From NCBI RefSeq assembly GCF_000948395.1, contig NZ_JYFN01000009.1, positions 1-57,049 on the forward strand: 57,049 bases of DNA. Reading direction: 5' to 3'. The notes beneath the pieces were generated by a model. That model saw only the letters and a program-made list of their open reading frames with translations, searched no databases and was not told the DNA's origin. The first letter of the stretch is position 1, and each line of letters starts with the position of its first letter. Positions 6,462 to 14,322 of this stretch are shown piece by piece. Position numbers and translations under genes: made by a program. Source of the stretch: Frankia torreyi. Lineage in GTDB: Bacteria; Actinomycetota; Actinomycetes; Frankiales; Frankiaceae.

Positions 6462-9244
6462 CGGGCGACCGAGGGAACCCCGGCGGTGTTCTGGGCGAAC
6501 ATCATGTAGTACCCCGGCGGAAGCAGGTTCGGATTATCGGGGACGTCGACCGAGATCTGGCCGCCCTGGCTGCCGGCCGAGACCGGCAGGTCGACGCTGC
6601 GCTGGTTGGGATCGGCCTGGTGGGTGACCGACGCGGGCCGCAGCAGCGTGACCCGGCCGATGTCGCCGTCGACCGTCAGCGCCTGCCGCGAGCCGTAGCC
6701 GAACGTGTCGGCCGCCTGGGTGATCGCGGGCCGTTGCCGGTCCATGTACCACGGCCGGTAGACGGAGATCGCCTGGCTGAACGACCCGTCGAGCGGGTTG
6801 TTCCCCACCGCCGCGACACTGCCGTCGGGCAGCAGGAACGCCTGCGAGTGGTAGGTCCGGTCCTGGGGGTCCGGCGGGACGGAGGTGAAGGTGTTCGCGA
6901 CCGGATCGTAGATCGACGCCTCGTGCACCGGGTCGGAGCGCAGGTGCCGTCCGCCGCCGGTCTCCAGGACCTTCCCGTCGGGCAGGATCACGGCGCTGAC
7001 GTACATCTTCGCCGCGGGCAGATCCGGGCCGGCCTGCCAGTGCGGGTCGGGCTGGCGCAGGTCGATGAGGTCGGTGGCGTCAATGGCGTCGGCCCCGGCG
7101 TCGCCGTTGCCACCGCCCAGGGTCAGCACCCGCCCGGCCTGGGCCGGCGGGAGCAGCACCGAGGCGCCCTGGTCGCGCAGGTTCACGTGGCGCAGGCCCG
7201 GCACGTCGTTGACCGTCGCCGTGGCCGGGTCGTAGATGTTCGAGCCGGCCTCGGTCGGCGCGTTGCCGAAGGTGTGGACGCCGGCGTAGAACAGCCGCCC
7301 GTCCGTCATCAGCTTCAGCTCCGGGTAAAGGCCCCAGAAGAAGTACGTCTGCGGCACCTGGGCGTCGGGGAGCCAGGTCTGCCGGGAGCTGTCGAACATC
7401 TCGGTCGCGACGCTGCCGGCCGCGTTCTGGTCCAGGCCGCCCACGGCGAGGACGTTGCCGTCGCCCAGTTCGGTCAGGCTAGGATACCAGTGGCCGCCGC
7501 CAGGCAGGTCGTTCGTCGCCGTGTACGTGTCGGCCACGGGATCGAAGACGTAGCTCTTCTCCAGGCCCTTGTAGTTGGCCGTCGCGGTGGAGTAGGCGGC
7601 CGTTCCGCCAGCCAGCAGGATTCGACCGTCCGGGAGCTGGACATGGCCGGAGCAGAAAAGGTCATCCGCAACAGGAACATCTTTGAACTGACCCGTATTC
7701 GGATTCCAGACGGTGGACTTGAAGGTGTGCGCGTCGAAGGCGGACAGGTCGTTTCCGGAACCGGCGACCAGCAGCACGTTCCCGGTGTGCAGGACGCTGG
7801 CGTGGACCGATCGGACGGAGCTCGGATAGCTGAGCGTCTGCCAGGATCCGCCGCAGTCGGAGGCGCAACCACCCGGCGGCGGGGGCGGGACGGGACCGGG
7901 GTCGCCGCCGCCGGTGTAGTCGACGCGGATCTGCGCCCCGCCGGCCCGGTCGTAGTACTCGGTGACGATCGTGTGGACGCCCGCGGTCACCGTCGGGGTG
8001 GCGGTGAAGGTGGTCGGGCCCTGGTCGTTCCAGCCGTCGATCACCCGGGTGTCGTCGACGTAGACACGCACCCCGTCGTCGGCGGTCGCGGTGATCGTGA
8101 TCGGGCCGGCGGCGAAGCGGTCGACCCGAGTCCAGCGGGCGGAGAAGGCGTCCGGGCCGATGCCGGCCACGCCCGGACCGCCGTCGCCGTAGTCGTGGTG
8201 CAGGCCGGTCTCGCAACGCGCCGGCGTCGGCGTGCCGGCGAGCGTGACGTTGCCGAAGTACTGGGCCGACCATTGCAGGCCGTGGCAGGCGGCCGCGGGT
8301 GTGAGGGTGTAGCCGACCCGCGCGGTCGCACCTCCGGTGTGCTCGTAGTACTCGACCCGGATGGCATGGCTGCCGGCGGTGACCTCCGTGCTCGCCGTGT
8401 ACGTGGTGGGGCCCTGATCACGCCACCGGTCGATGATCGGCTGGTCGTCGAGGTAGACCCGGATCCCGTCGTCGGCGGTGACGGTGAACGCCAGAGTGCC
8501 GGCGGCGAAGGTCGCCGTCCGCGTCCACCGGGCGGAGAAGTTGTCGGCGCCGATGCCGGTCAGGCCGGGACCGTCGTCGCCCCAGGCGTAGTCGACGCCC
8601 GCCGAGCAGCGGGGCACCCCGGTGCCGCTCAGCGCCCGGTTCGGGAAGTAGGTGCCCGCCCACTCGTCCGCCGCGCAGTCGGGCCCGGCGCCGCCCGGCG
8701 CCGCCGGCCCGCCGGTGAGGTCGAACTCGACCATGGCGCCGCCGGCGTTCTGGTAGTACTCGACGACGATCGTGTGGACGCCCGCGGTCAGGGTGCGGGT
8801 GCCGGTGAACGTCTGCGGGCCGTGGTCACCCCAGCCGTCGGCGACGGACTGCCCGTCGATGAGCACCCGGACGCCGTCGTCGCCGGTCACGCTCGCCGTG
8901 TAGGAGCCGGCGGCGAGGGTGAACTGACGGGTCCAGCGCACCGAGTAGCCGGTGGTGCCGATGCCGGTGACGCCGGGGCCGTTCGCCGACCAGTCGAAGT
9001 CGATGGCGGCGTCGCAGCGCTGCCCGGCCGGGTCGCCCCCCAGATCGGTCCCGGAGTGGAACTCGGCGTTCCACTGGTCGTCCAAGCAGGTCTGCGCCGA
9101 CGCCGCCGGCGAGCCCGCGACCAGCAGGACGAGCTGCCCGACGGCCGAGGCCAGCACCACGGCGACCAGGGCCCGGCCGGACCGGGTCGGGCGGGCGAGC
9201 CGGCGCGACCGCAGATCACGTGGCCGCAGATCACGTGGCCGCAT
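6443..9244 (-). CDS. glxA: GlxA-like galactose-oxidase copper radical enzyme with three PA14 domains
   Basis: A 933-aa secreted enzyme. ATG 9244 follows GAGGAGG. A signal or anchor segment (VAVVLASAVGQLVLLVAG) is followed by three PA14 modules of about 130 residues, each with a DDGVRV/DDGIRV signature, a Pro-rich linker, a kelch galactose-oxidase domain and a DUF1929-type C-terminal domain. The copper-radical set is present: Cys in DLFCSGH (thioether partner), Tyr in GHWYPS, Tyr-His in DRTYHSQ, and His in VTHQADPNQR. The enzyme should oxidise a primary alcohol or aldehyde with release of H2O2, as Streptomyces GlxA does at hyphal tips. PA14 modules usually bind glycans; the three ahead of the catalytic domain are an unusual addition. 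Confidence 0.9.
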   Translation of the reverse strand: MRPRDLRPRDLRSRRLARPTRSGRALVAVVLASAVGQLVLLVAGSPAASAQTCLDDQWNAEFHSGTDLGGDPAGQRCDAAIDFDWSANGPGVTGIGTTGYSVRWTRQFTLAAGSYTASVTGDDGVRVLIDGQSVADGWGDHGPQTFTGTRTLTAGVHTIVVEYYQNAGGAMVEFDLTGGPAAPGGAGPDCAADEWAGTYFPNRALSGTGVPRCSAGVDYAWGDDGPGLTGIGADNFSARWTRTATFAAGTLAFTVTADDGIRVYLDDQPIIDRWRDQGPTTYTASTEVTAGSHAIRVEYYEHTGGATARVGYTLTPAAACHGLQWSAQYFGNVTLAGTPTPARCETGLHHDYGDGGPGVAGIGPDAFSARWTRVDRFAAGPITITATADDGVRVYVDDTRVIDGWNDQGPTTFTATPTVTAGVHTIVTEYYDRAGGAQIRVDYTGGGDPGPVPPPPPGGCASDCGGSWQTLSYPSSVRSVHASVLHTGNVLLVAGSGNDLSAFDAHTFKSTVWNPNTGQFKDVPVADDLFCSGHVQLPDGRILLAGGTAAYSTATANYKGLEKSYVFDPVADTYTATNDLPGGGHWYPSLTELGDGNVLAVGGLDQNAAGSVATEMFDSSRQTWLPDAQVPQTYFFWGLYPELKLMTDGRLFYAGVHTFGNAPTEAGSNIYDPATATVNDVPGLRHVNLRDQGASVLLPPAQAGRVLTLGGGNGDAGADAIDATDLIDLRQPDPHWQAGPDLPAAKMYVSAVILPDGKVLETGGGRHLRSDPVHEASIYDPVANTFTSVPPDPQDRTYHSQAFLLPDGSVAAVGNNPLDGSFSQAISVYRPWYMDRQRPAITQAADTFGYGSRQALTVDGDIGRVTLLRPASVTHQADPNQRSVDLPVSAGSQGGQISVDVPDNPNLLPPGYYMMFAQNTAGVPSVARWVRVG

Positions 9245-10661
9245 CGGTGGCCTCCTCTCCCGGTGCGCCCGCCGGCCAGGACAGGCCACCCGGCCGACTC
9301 CCGCCCCGGGCCCGGCCGGACCGGAATGCCCGTGACGGTCCCGCGGTCCCACTCGGGGTCGGCGTGGGTGATCCCGCCGGCCGGCGACGGTAGACCAGTC
9401 GCTCCACCACCAGGTAGCGGATGATCACCGCGGCGGCCAGCGACAGCAGGGTCGCCGTGCCGACGCCGAACCCCCACCGGCCGACGAGCAGCGCGAGCAG
9501 CGGCAGCCGGACGACGAGGTCGAGGTTGTTGATGATCGCGAACGCCGGGTAGCGGCGGAGCCGGGAGCCGGCCAGGCGGTCCCAGACCAGCAGCTCGCAA
9601 CCCGCGAAGTTCCAGGCGATCGCGACCTGCGTGGCGAGGATCGCCGCGGCCAGGTAGTGCAGGCCAAGGTGGTGCAGGACGGCGGTGCCGAACAGGTTCG
9701 GGACGGTGCCGGACGCCCCGACCAGGGCGAACCGCGCCGGGCGGGGCACCCGCAGCGAGAACAGCCGTCGGACGAACCGCACCCCCTCGGACATCGAGGC
9801 GTTCGAGGCACCGGCGTGCCGTTCGGCGAAGGCGTAGCCGACCTCCCGGATGCGCAGCGGGCCGGCGGTGGCCAGCAGCTCCAGCAGGATCTTGTAGCCG
9901 TCGGGACGCAGTCCCGCCCGGTCGACCGCGGCCACCCGGACGAGGAAGAAGCCGCTCATCACGTCGGACACCCCGCGCAGCCGCCGCGGGAACGCCAGCC
10001 GGCAGAGCAGGTTCGAGCCGGTGGAGACGAGGTGACGGGTGGTGCCGGCGAGACCTGAGGCGCTGCCGCCGGGCGCGTAACGGCTGCCGATGACCACGTC
10101 GGCGGCGTCGTGCAGAGCCGCGGCGAGCAGGGCGGGGATCGTCTCCGGCGGATGCTGCAGGTCGCCGTCGATGATCACGGCGTAGGGCGCCGCGCACAGG
10201 GCGAATCCCTCGCTGACCGCGCCACCGAGACCGCCCACCCGGTCCCGCGGCGCGCGGTGGTGCACCCGCACCGGCAGGCTCACCGTCGGCCGGACCCGGG
10301 CGATCGCCTCGGGTGTTCCGTCGTCGGAGTCGTCGACGAAGATGACCTCGCCGGCGAGGCCCCGCAGCGCCTCATCGAGCCGGCGCAGCAGGGGCTCGAT
10401 GTTGTGCGCCTCGTTGCGGGTCGGCACCACGACGGACAGCCGCGGGGCCACCGGCACGAGGCGGTGGGCGGTCGTCGGCGGGTCGAGGTCGAGGTCGGGG
10501 ATGGCGTCGGCGGGCAGGGGCAGGGGCAGGTCAGCCCTGGCTCCGCCCGCCGCCGCCGCGCCGGCCAGGCCGTCCGGTGGGGTGCGGGGTTGGGGCAGGA
10601 CCGGCCCGCGCAGGAGGCCGGTGAGGTCGTCGGGAAGATCCCCGGTACTCGTCGGCGTCAT
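9231..10661 (-). CDS. Polyprenol-phosphate sugar transferase fused to GtrA
   Basis: 476 residues. The N-terminal GT2 domain is of dolichol-phosphate mannose synthase type (LSVVVPTRNEAHNIEPLL, DDSDDGT, DGDLQHPPE) and should make polyprenyl-phosphate-sugar. The C-terminal third (from about 310) is a four-helix GtrA domain (RFALVGASGTVPNLFG) that may flip or deliver this lipid-sugar. The product is the right donor type for the PMT-like enzyme at the other end of the cluster. ATG 10661 follows GGAGG and overlaps a possible leader ORF (ATGA). The 3' end overlaps the GlxA-like gene by 14 bases. Confidence 0.88.
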   Translation of the reverse strand: MTPTSTGDLPDDLTGLLRGPVLPQPRTPPDGLAGAAAAGGARADLPLPLPADAIPDLDLDPPTTAHRLVPVAPRLSVVVPTRNEAHNIEPLLRRLDEALRGLAGEVIFVDDSDDGTPEAIARVRPTVSLPVRVHHRAPRDRVGGLGGAVSEGFALCAAPYAVIIDGDLQHPPETIPALLAAALHDAADVVIGSRYAPGGSASGLAGTTRHLVSTGSNLLCRLAFPRRLRGVSDVMSGFFLVRVAAVDRAGLRPDGYKILLELLATAGPLRIREVGYAFAERHAGASNASMSEGVRFVRRLFSLRVPRPARFALVGASGTVPNLFGTAVLHHLGLHYLAAAILATQVAIAWNFAGCELLVWDRLAGSRLRRYPAFAIINNLDLVVRLPLLALLVGRWGFGVGTATLLSLAAAVIIRYLVVERLVYRRRPAGSPTPTPSGTAGPSRAFRSGRARGGSRPGGLSWPAGAPGEEATDAAT

Positions 10662-10804
10662 CGCGGCTGGCCTCCGCCCGGTCCGCACGCCATCAGTCGG
10701 TGGATTCTCAGGAGGCGAACCGGCGCCGGCTGGTTCCCGTTCCCGGGGGCGGCCGCCGGCAATGCGACACAGCGTCTGTCGGGCATGGTTGTGGCAAGGA
10801 GCAT
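10658..10804 (-). CDS. Possible 48-aa coupled leader ORF before GT2-GtrA
   Basis: An ATG at 10804, nine bases behind GGGGG, opens a 48-codon frame (MLLATTMPDRRCVALP...) that ends exactly on the ATGA of the GT2-GtrA start. The protein has no recognisable domain and its composition is only weakly protein-like, so it may be a leader that couples translation or simply chance. Confidence 0.28.
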   Translation of the reverse strand: MLLATTMPDRRCVALPAAAPGNGNQPAPVRLLRIHRLMACGPGGGQPR

Positions 10805-11175
10805 GACGAATTTCCCCCAGCTGGAGCCGAAAAAGAAACAGCGAATCGGGCCATTTTCGTGACACCCCCGGCCCGAATCCGGCCTGACAACTCCCGAGGC
10901 CGAGCGAAAAATTACCGTACGGTCGCGACAGGTGGGCACAAGCTCCCACCAGGCACACTCCGAGACACAACCGGCGTCGCTACGAAGCCCGTCGAGCGGC
11001 CCAACCAGCACGGAAATCCGCGACATTCTCCGCAGTAATCCTGCGCATCTTTACCGGGTTCGACGACCGCCTTCTCCCGCGACCACGACGGGAACGAAGA
11101 ACGCTGTTCATCGCATACGTCCGATGCCCGACAAGCAAGCCTATAGCCCGGATAGGGCGAGTCCGGACCGCCGCG
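10805..11175. other. Upstream region of the glycan cluster
   Basis: About 370 bases between the FAD/Fe-S oxidoreductase 3' end (11176) and the glycan cluster, with somewhat lower GC. It must hold the promoter of the minus-strand cluster. I see no confident -35/-10 pair and no gene. Confidence 0.5.
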
Positions 11176-14163
11176 TCAGGTGGCGGCGGTCCGGGGCGCG
11201 ACGGCCGAGGGCGCGACGGCCGAGGGCGCGGCGAGCAGCTCGGCGAGATGGCGGCCGTGCCGGGTGGTGATGTGCGCGGCCTGGGTGCGGCAGGAGAACC
11301 CGTCGGCGAGCAGCACCGCGTCGGCGGGTGCTGCCGCGGCCGCTCGGCCGATGCCCCGCTCCGCGATGGCGACGGAGACGTCGTAGTGCCCGGCCTCCAT
11401 CCCGAAGTTGCCGGCAAGGCCGCAGCAGCCGGCCAGCACCTCCAGCCGGGCGCCGGCCGCTGAGAGCAGGTCGCGGTCGACCGTGAAACCCATCACCGCG
11501 TGCTGGTGGCAGTGCGGTTGGGCGAGCACCCGCACCCCGTCGAGGCGCGGCGGCGTCCAGCCGGGGGTGGCCGCCAGCAGCTCGGCGAGCGTGCGGACCC
11601 CGCCCGCCAGCAGGGCCGCGGCCGGGTCGTCGGGAAGCAGCTCGGTCAGGTCGCCACGCAGCACCGCGGTGCAGGACGGTTCCAGGCCGACGATGGGCGT
11701 GCCCGCTCGGGCGTACGGCGCCAGGCTCGCCACGGTCGCCCGCAGCCGTCGGCGCGCCCCGTCGAGCTGGCCGGTGGTGATCCAGGTCAGCCCGCAGCAC
11801 GCCGGGCCGGGCGGCACGATCACCCGGTAGCCGGCCGCGGTCAGCACCTCGACCGCCGCTCGGCCGACCTCGGGCGAGAACGACTCGGTGAACGAGTCGA
11901 TCCAGAGCACCACGTCCCGGTCCCCGCCGTCCGCCGGCGCCGCCCGCCGCCACCAGCGGCTGAACGGTTCGTCCGCGAACGCGGGGACGTCGCGGCGGGG
12001 ATCCATGCCGCCGAGGCGCAGCAGGGTCCGCCGCGCCGCGGGCCGGGACAACACCGCGTTGACCAGCGCGGGCGCCCGGCTGACGAGGCGGGCCCAGCGC
12101 GGCAGCCAGCCGAGGACGTAGTGGCCGACCGGCCGGATCCGGCGGCGGTGCGCCCGGTACAGCACCTCGGACTTGTAGGTCGCCATGTCCACCCCGGCCG
12201 CGCAGTCGTGGGCACAGGCCTTGCAAGACAGGCACAGGTCCAGCGCCTCGGCGACCTCCCGGGACGCGGGGCCGCCGCGGACCAGCGTCCCGTTCGCCAT
12301 CTCCTGCAGCACCCGGGCCCGCCCGCGGGTGGAGTCCTTCTCGTCCCGGGTGGCCAGGAACGACGGGCACATGAACCCGCCGGCCGCCGACGTGTCCGCC
12401 CGGCAGGTCCCGAGCCCCACGCAGCGGTGCACGGCCCGCCCGAAGTCCCCCGCGTCGGCGGCGAAGGCGAAGCCACCGGCGCGGGGCAACGGGCGGGCGG
12501 CGGGCAGGCGCAGGTCGGCGTCTACGGGCCGGGGCCGGACCAGCACGCCCGGGTTGAGCAGGTCCGCGGGGTCGAAAAGGTGCTTGAACCCGGCGAAGGC
12601 GGCGATCGCGGCCGGCGAGTACATCCGCGGCAGCAGCTCGCTGCGGGCGCGGCCGTCGCCGTGCTCGCCCGACAGCGACCCACCGTGCGCGGCGACCAGG
12701 TCGGCGGCCTCGCCGAGGAAGGCACGCACCCGGCCGGGCGCTGCCCCGAGCGGCAGGTCGAGCCGGACGTGAACGCAGCCGTCGCCGAAATGACCGTAGG
12801 GCACCCCCGCCAGCCGGTGGGCGCGCAGCAGCTCCTCGAAGTCGCGCAGGTAGGCGCCGAGCCGCTCGGGCGGCACGGCGGCGTCCTCCCAGCCGGGCCA
12901 GGCCGGCTCGCCGTCGGCGGTCCGCCCGGCCAGCCCCGCGCCGTCCTCCCTGATCCGCCACAACGCGCGGCTCTCGGGCCCGGTCGCCAGCACGCGGACC
13001 GCCGCCGTCCCCGCGTCGGCCGCCAACGCCCGGCCGGCCGCCAGGGCCTGCTGTGGAGTGTCCCCACCGACCTCGACGAACAGCCAGCCGGTGCCGGCCG
13101 GCAACGCCGGCACCGCGCCCGCCCCCCGGTGGCGGCGGACGATGTCGACCAGCCGGGCGTCCATCCCCTCCATCGCCAGCGGCCCGTGCGCCCGCAGGGG
13201 CGGCACCGCGTCCGCGGCGGCCGGCATGTCGGGATAGCCGAGCACCACCATGGCGGTCGCCGGCGGGGGTGCCACCAGCCGCACCGTCGCGCCGAGTACG
13301 ACCACGCAGGTCCCCTCGGTGCCCACCAGCGCTTTGGCCAGGTCCGCGCCCCGCTCCGGGAGCAGGTGCTCCAGGGAGTAGCCGGACACCTGGCGGCCGA
13401 ACCGCCCGAGCTCCGTGCGCAGGGTTGCCAGGTTGGCCCGGACGAACGCGTCGAGCCCGGGGACCTCGTCGCGCTCGCCGACGCCGGCACCCGCGCCGAC
13501 GCGCAGCCGGCGGCCGGTGCCGTCGAGCACATCGAGAGACAGCACGTTGTCCGCGGTGCGACCGTAGGCGATCGCGCGCGAACCGCAGGCGTTGTTGCCG
13601 ATCATCCCGCCGAGGGTGCAGCGGGCGTGGGTGGACGGGTCCGGGCCGAAGCGCAGGCCATGGCGACCGGCGGCGGCCTGCAGCCGATCGAGGACGACCC
13701 CGGGTTGCACGGTGGCGGTGCGTGCGACGGGGTCCAGCGCGACAATGCGGTCGAGGTGCCGGCTGACGTCCACCACGACGCCGGGGCCGACCGCGTTGCC
13801 GGCGATCGAGGTGCCGGCGCCGCGGGTCGTCAGCGGGGTGCCGGTGGCCCGGCAGACCTCGGCGACCGTCGCGATGTCGTCGACCTCCCGCGGGAACACC
13901 ACCACCGCGGGCGGCACCCGGTAGTTCGACGCGTCCGACGAGTACTCCGCCCGCCGCCGCGCGGAGGCGTCGACGATCGACGCGCCCGGCCGCTCGCCCA
14001 GCGCCGCCCGCAGCCGGGCGACCAGCTCGGCCCGGTCCGCGCCGCCGGGGTCGGTGGCCGCCGCACGGCCGGCGGCCCGAAACTGTCGGACCCGGGCGAG
14101 ACGATGCCCCCGTCCCGCCCCTGGCAGCGCCCGATCCCGCGCCCTGTCCCCGTCCCGTGTCAC
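11176..14163 (-). CDS. FAD-linked oxidase fused to a GlcF-like Fe-S/CCG module
   Basis: A 995-aa fusion of GlcD-type and GlcF-type parts. The FAD_binding_4 domain covers about 65-230 (PLTTRGAGTSIAGNA, GMIGNNACGSRA), followed by the FAD-oxidase C-terminal domain to about 510 (GEHGDGRAR). Two 4Fe-4S motifs follow: CVGLGTC (about 579) with MCPS, and CLSCKACAHDC (about 643). Two CCG segments lie near 787 and 908. The family oxidises 2-hydroxy acids (D-lactate, glycolate, D-2-hydroxyglutarate) and passes electrons to the respiratory chain; the exact substrate is not readable. GTG 14163 with AAGGA upstream is preferred to GTG 14199. It stands alone between the glycan cluster and helD. Confidence 0.88.
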   Translation of the reverse strand: MTRDGDRARDRALPGAGRGHRLARVRQFRAAGRAAATDPGGADRAELVARLRAALGERPGASIVDASARRRAEYSSDASNYRVPPAVVVFPREVDDIATVAEVCRATGTPLTTRGAGTSIAGNAVGPGVVVDVSRHLDRIVALDPVARTATVQPGVVLDRLQAAAGRHGLRFGPDPSTHARCTLGGMIGNNACGSRAIAYGRTADNVLSLDVLDGTGRRLRVGAGAGVGERDEVPGLDAFVRANLATLRTELGRFGRQVSGYSLEHLLPERGADLAKALVGTEGTCVVVLGATVRLVAPPPATAMVVLGYPDMPAAADAVPPLRAHGPLAMEGMDARLVDIVRRHRGAGAVPALPAGTGWLFVEVGGDTPQQALAAGRALAADAGTAAVRVLATGPESRALWRIREDGAGLAGRTADGEPAWPGWEDAAVPPERLGAYLRDFEELLRAHRLAGVPYGHFGDGCVHVRLDLPLGAAPGRVRAFLGEAADLVAAHGGSLSGEHGDGRARSELLPRMYSPAAIAAFAGFKHLFDPADLLNPGVLVRPRPVDADLRLPAARPLPRAGGFAFAADAGDFGRAVHRCVGLGTCRADTSAAGGFMCPSFLATRDEKDSTRGRARVLQEMANGTLVRGGPASREVAEALDLCLSCKACAHDCAAGVDMATYKSEVLYRAHRRRIRPVGHYVLGWLPRWARLVSRAPALVNAVLSRPAARRTLLRLGGMDPRRDVPAFADEPFSRWWRRAAPADGGDRDVVLWIDSFTESFSPEVGRAAVEVLTAAGYRVIVPPGPACCGLTWITTGQLDGARRRLRATVASLAPYARAGTPIVGLEPSCTAVLRGDLTELLPDDPAAALLAGGVRTLAELLAATPGWTPPRLDGVRVLAQPHCHQHAVMGFTVDRDLLSAAGARLEVLAGCCGLAGNFGMEAGHYDVSVAIAERGIGRAAAAAPADAVLLADGFSCRTQAAHITTRHGRHLAELLAAPSAVAPSAVAPRTAAT

Positions 14164-14322
14164 CCCACCATCCTTGCTGCCGGACGGCGCCTCCCGCACG
14201 GGATCGGCCCGTTCGCCCGGACCAGCCGATCCGTCCCAGCCACACCGACCCCGGAGGTCACGATTCGCCGGCGGTCCGGACCGGCCGTCCGGACACCGGC
14301 GGTCCGGACACCGGCCGTCCGG

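Noticed and set aside
6620-9424. Long plus-strand open frame opposite the GlxA-like gene
   Set aside because: Low-complexity translation; the minus strand encodes a well-supported enzyme.
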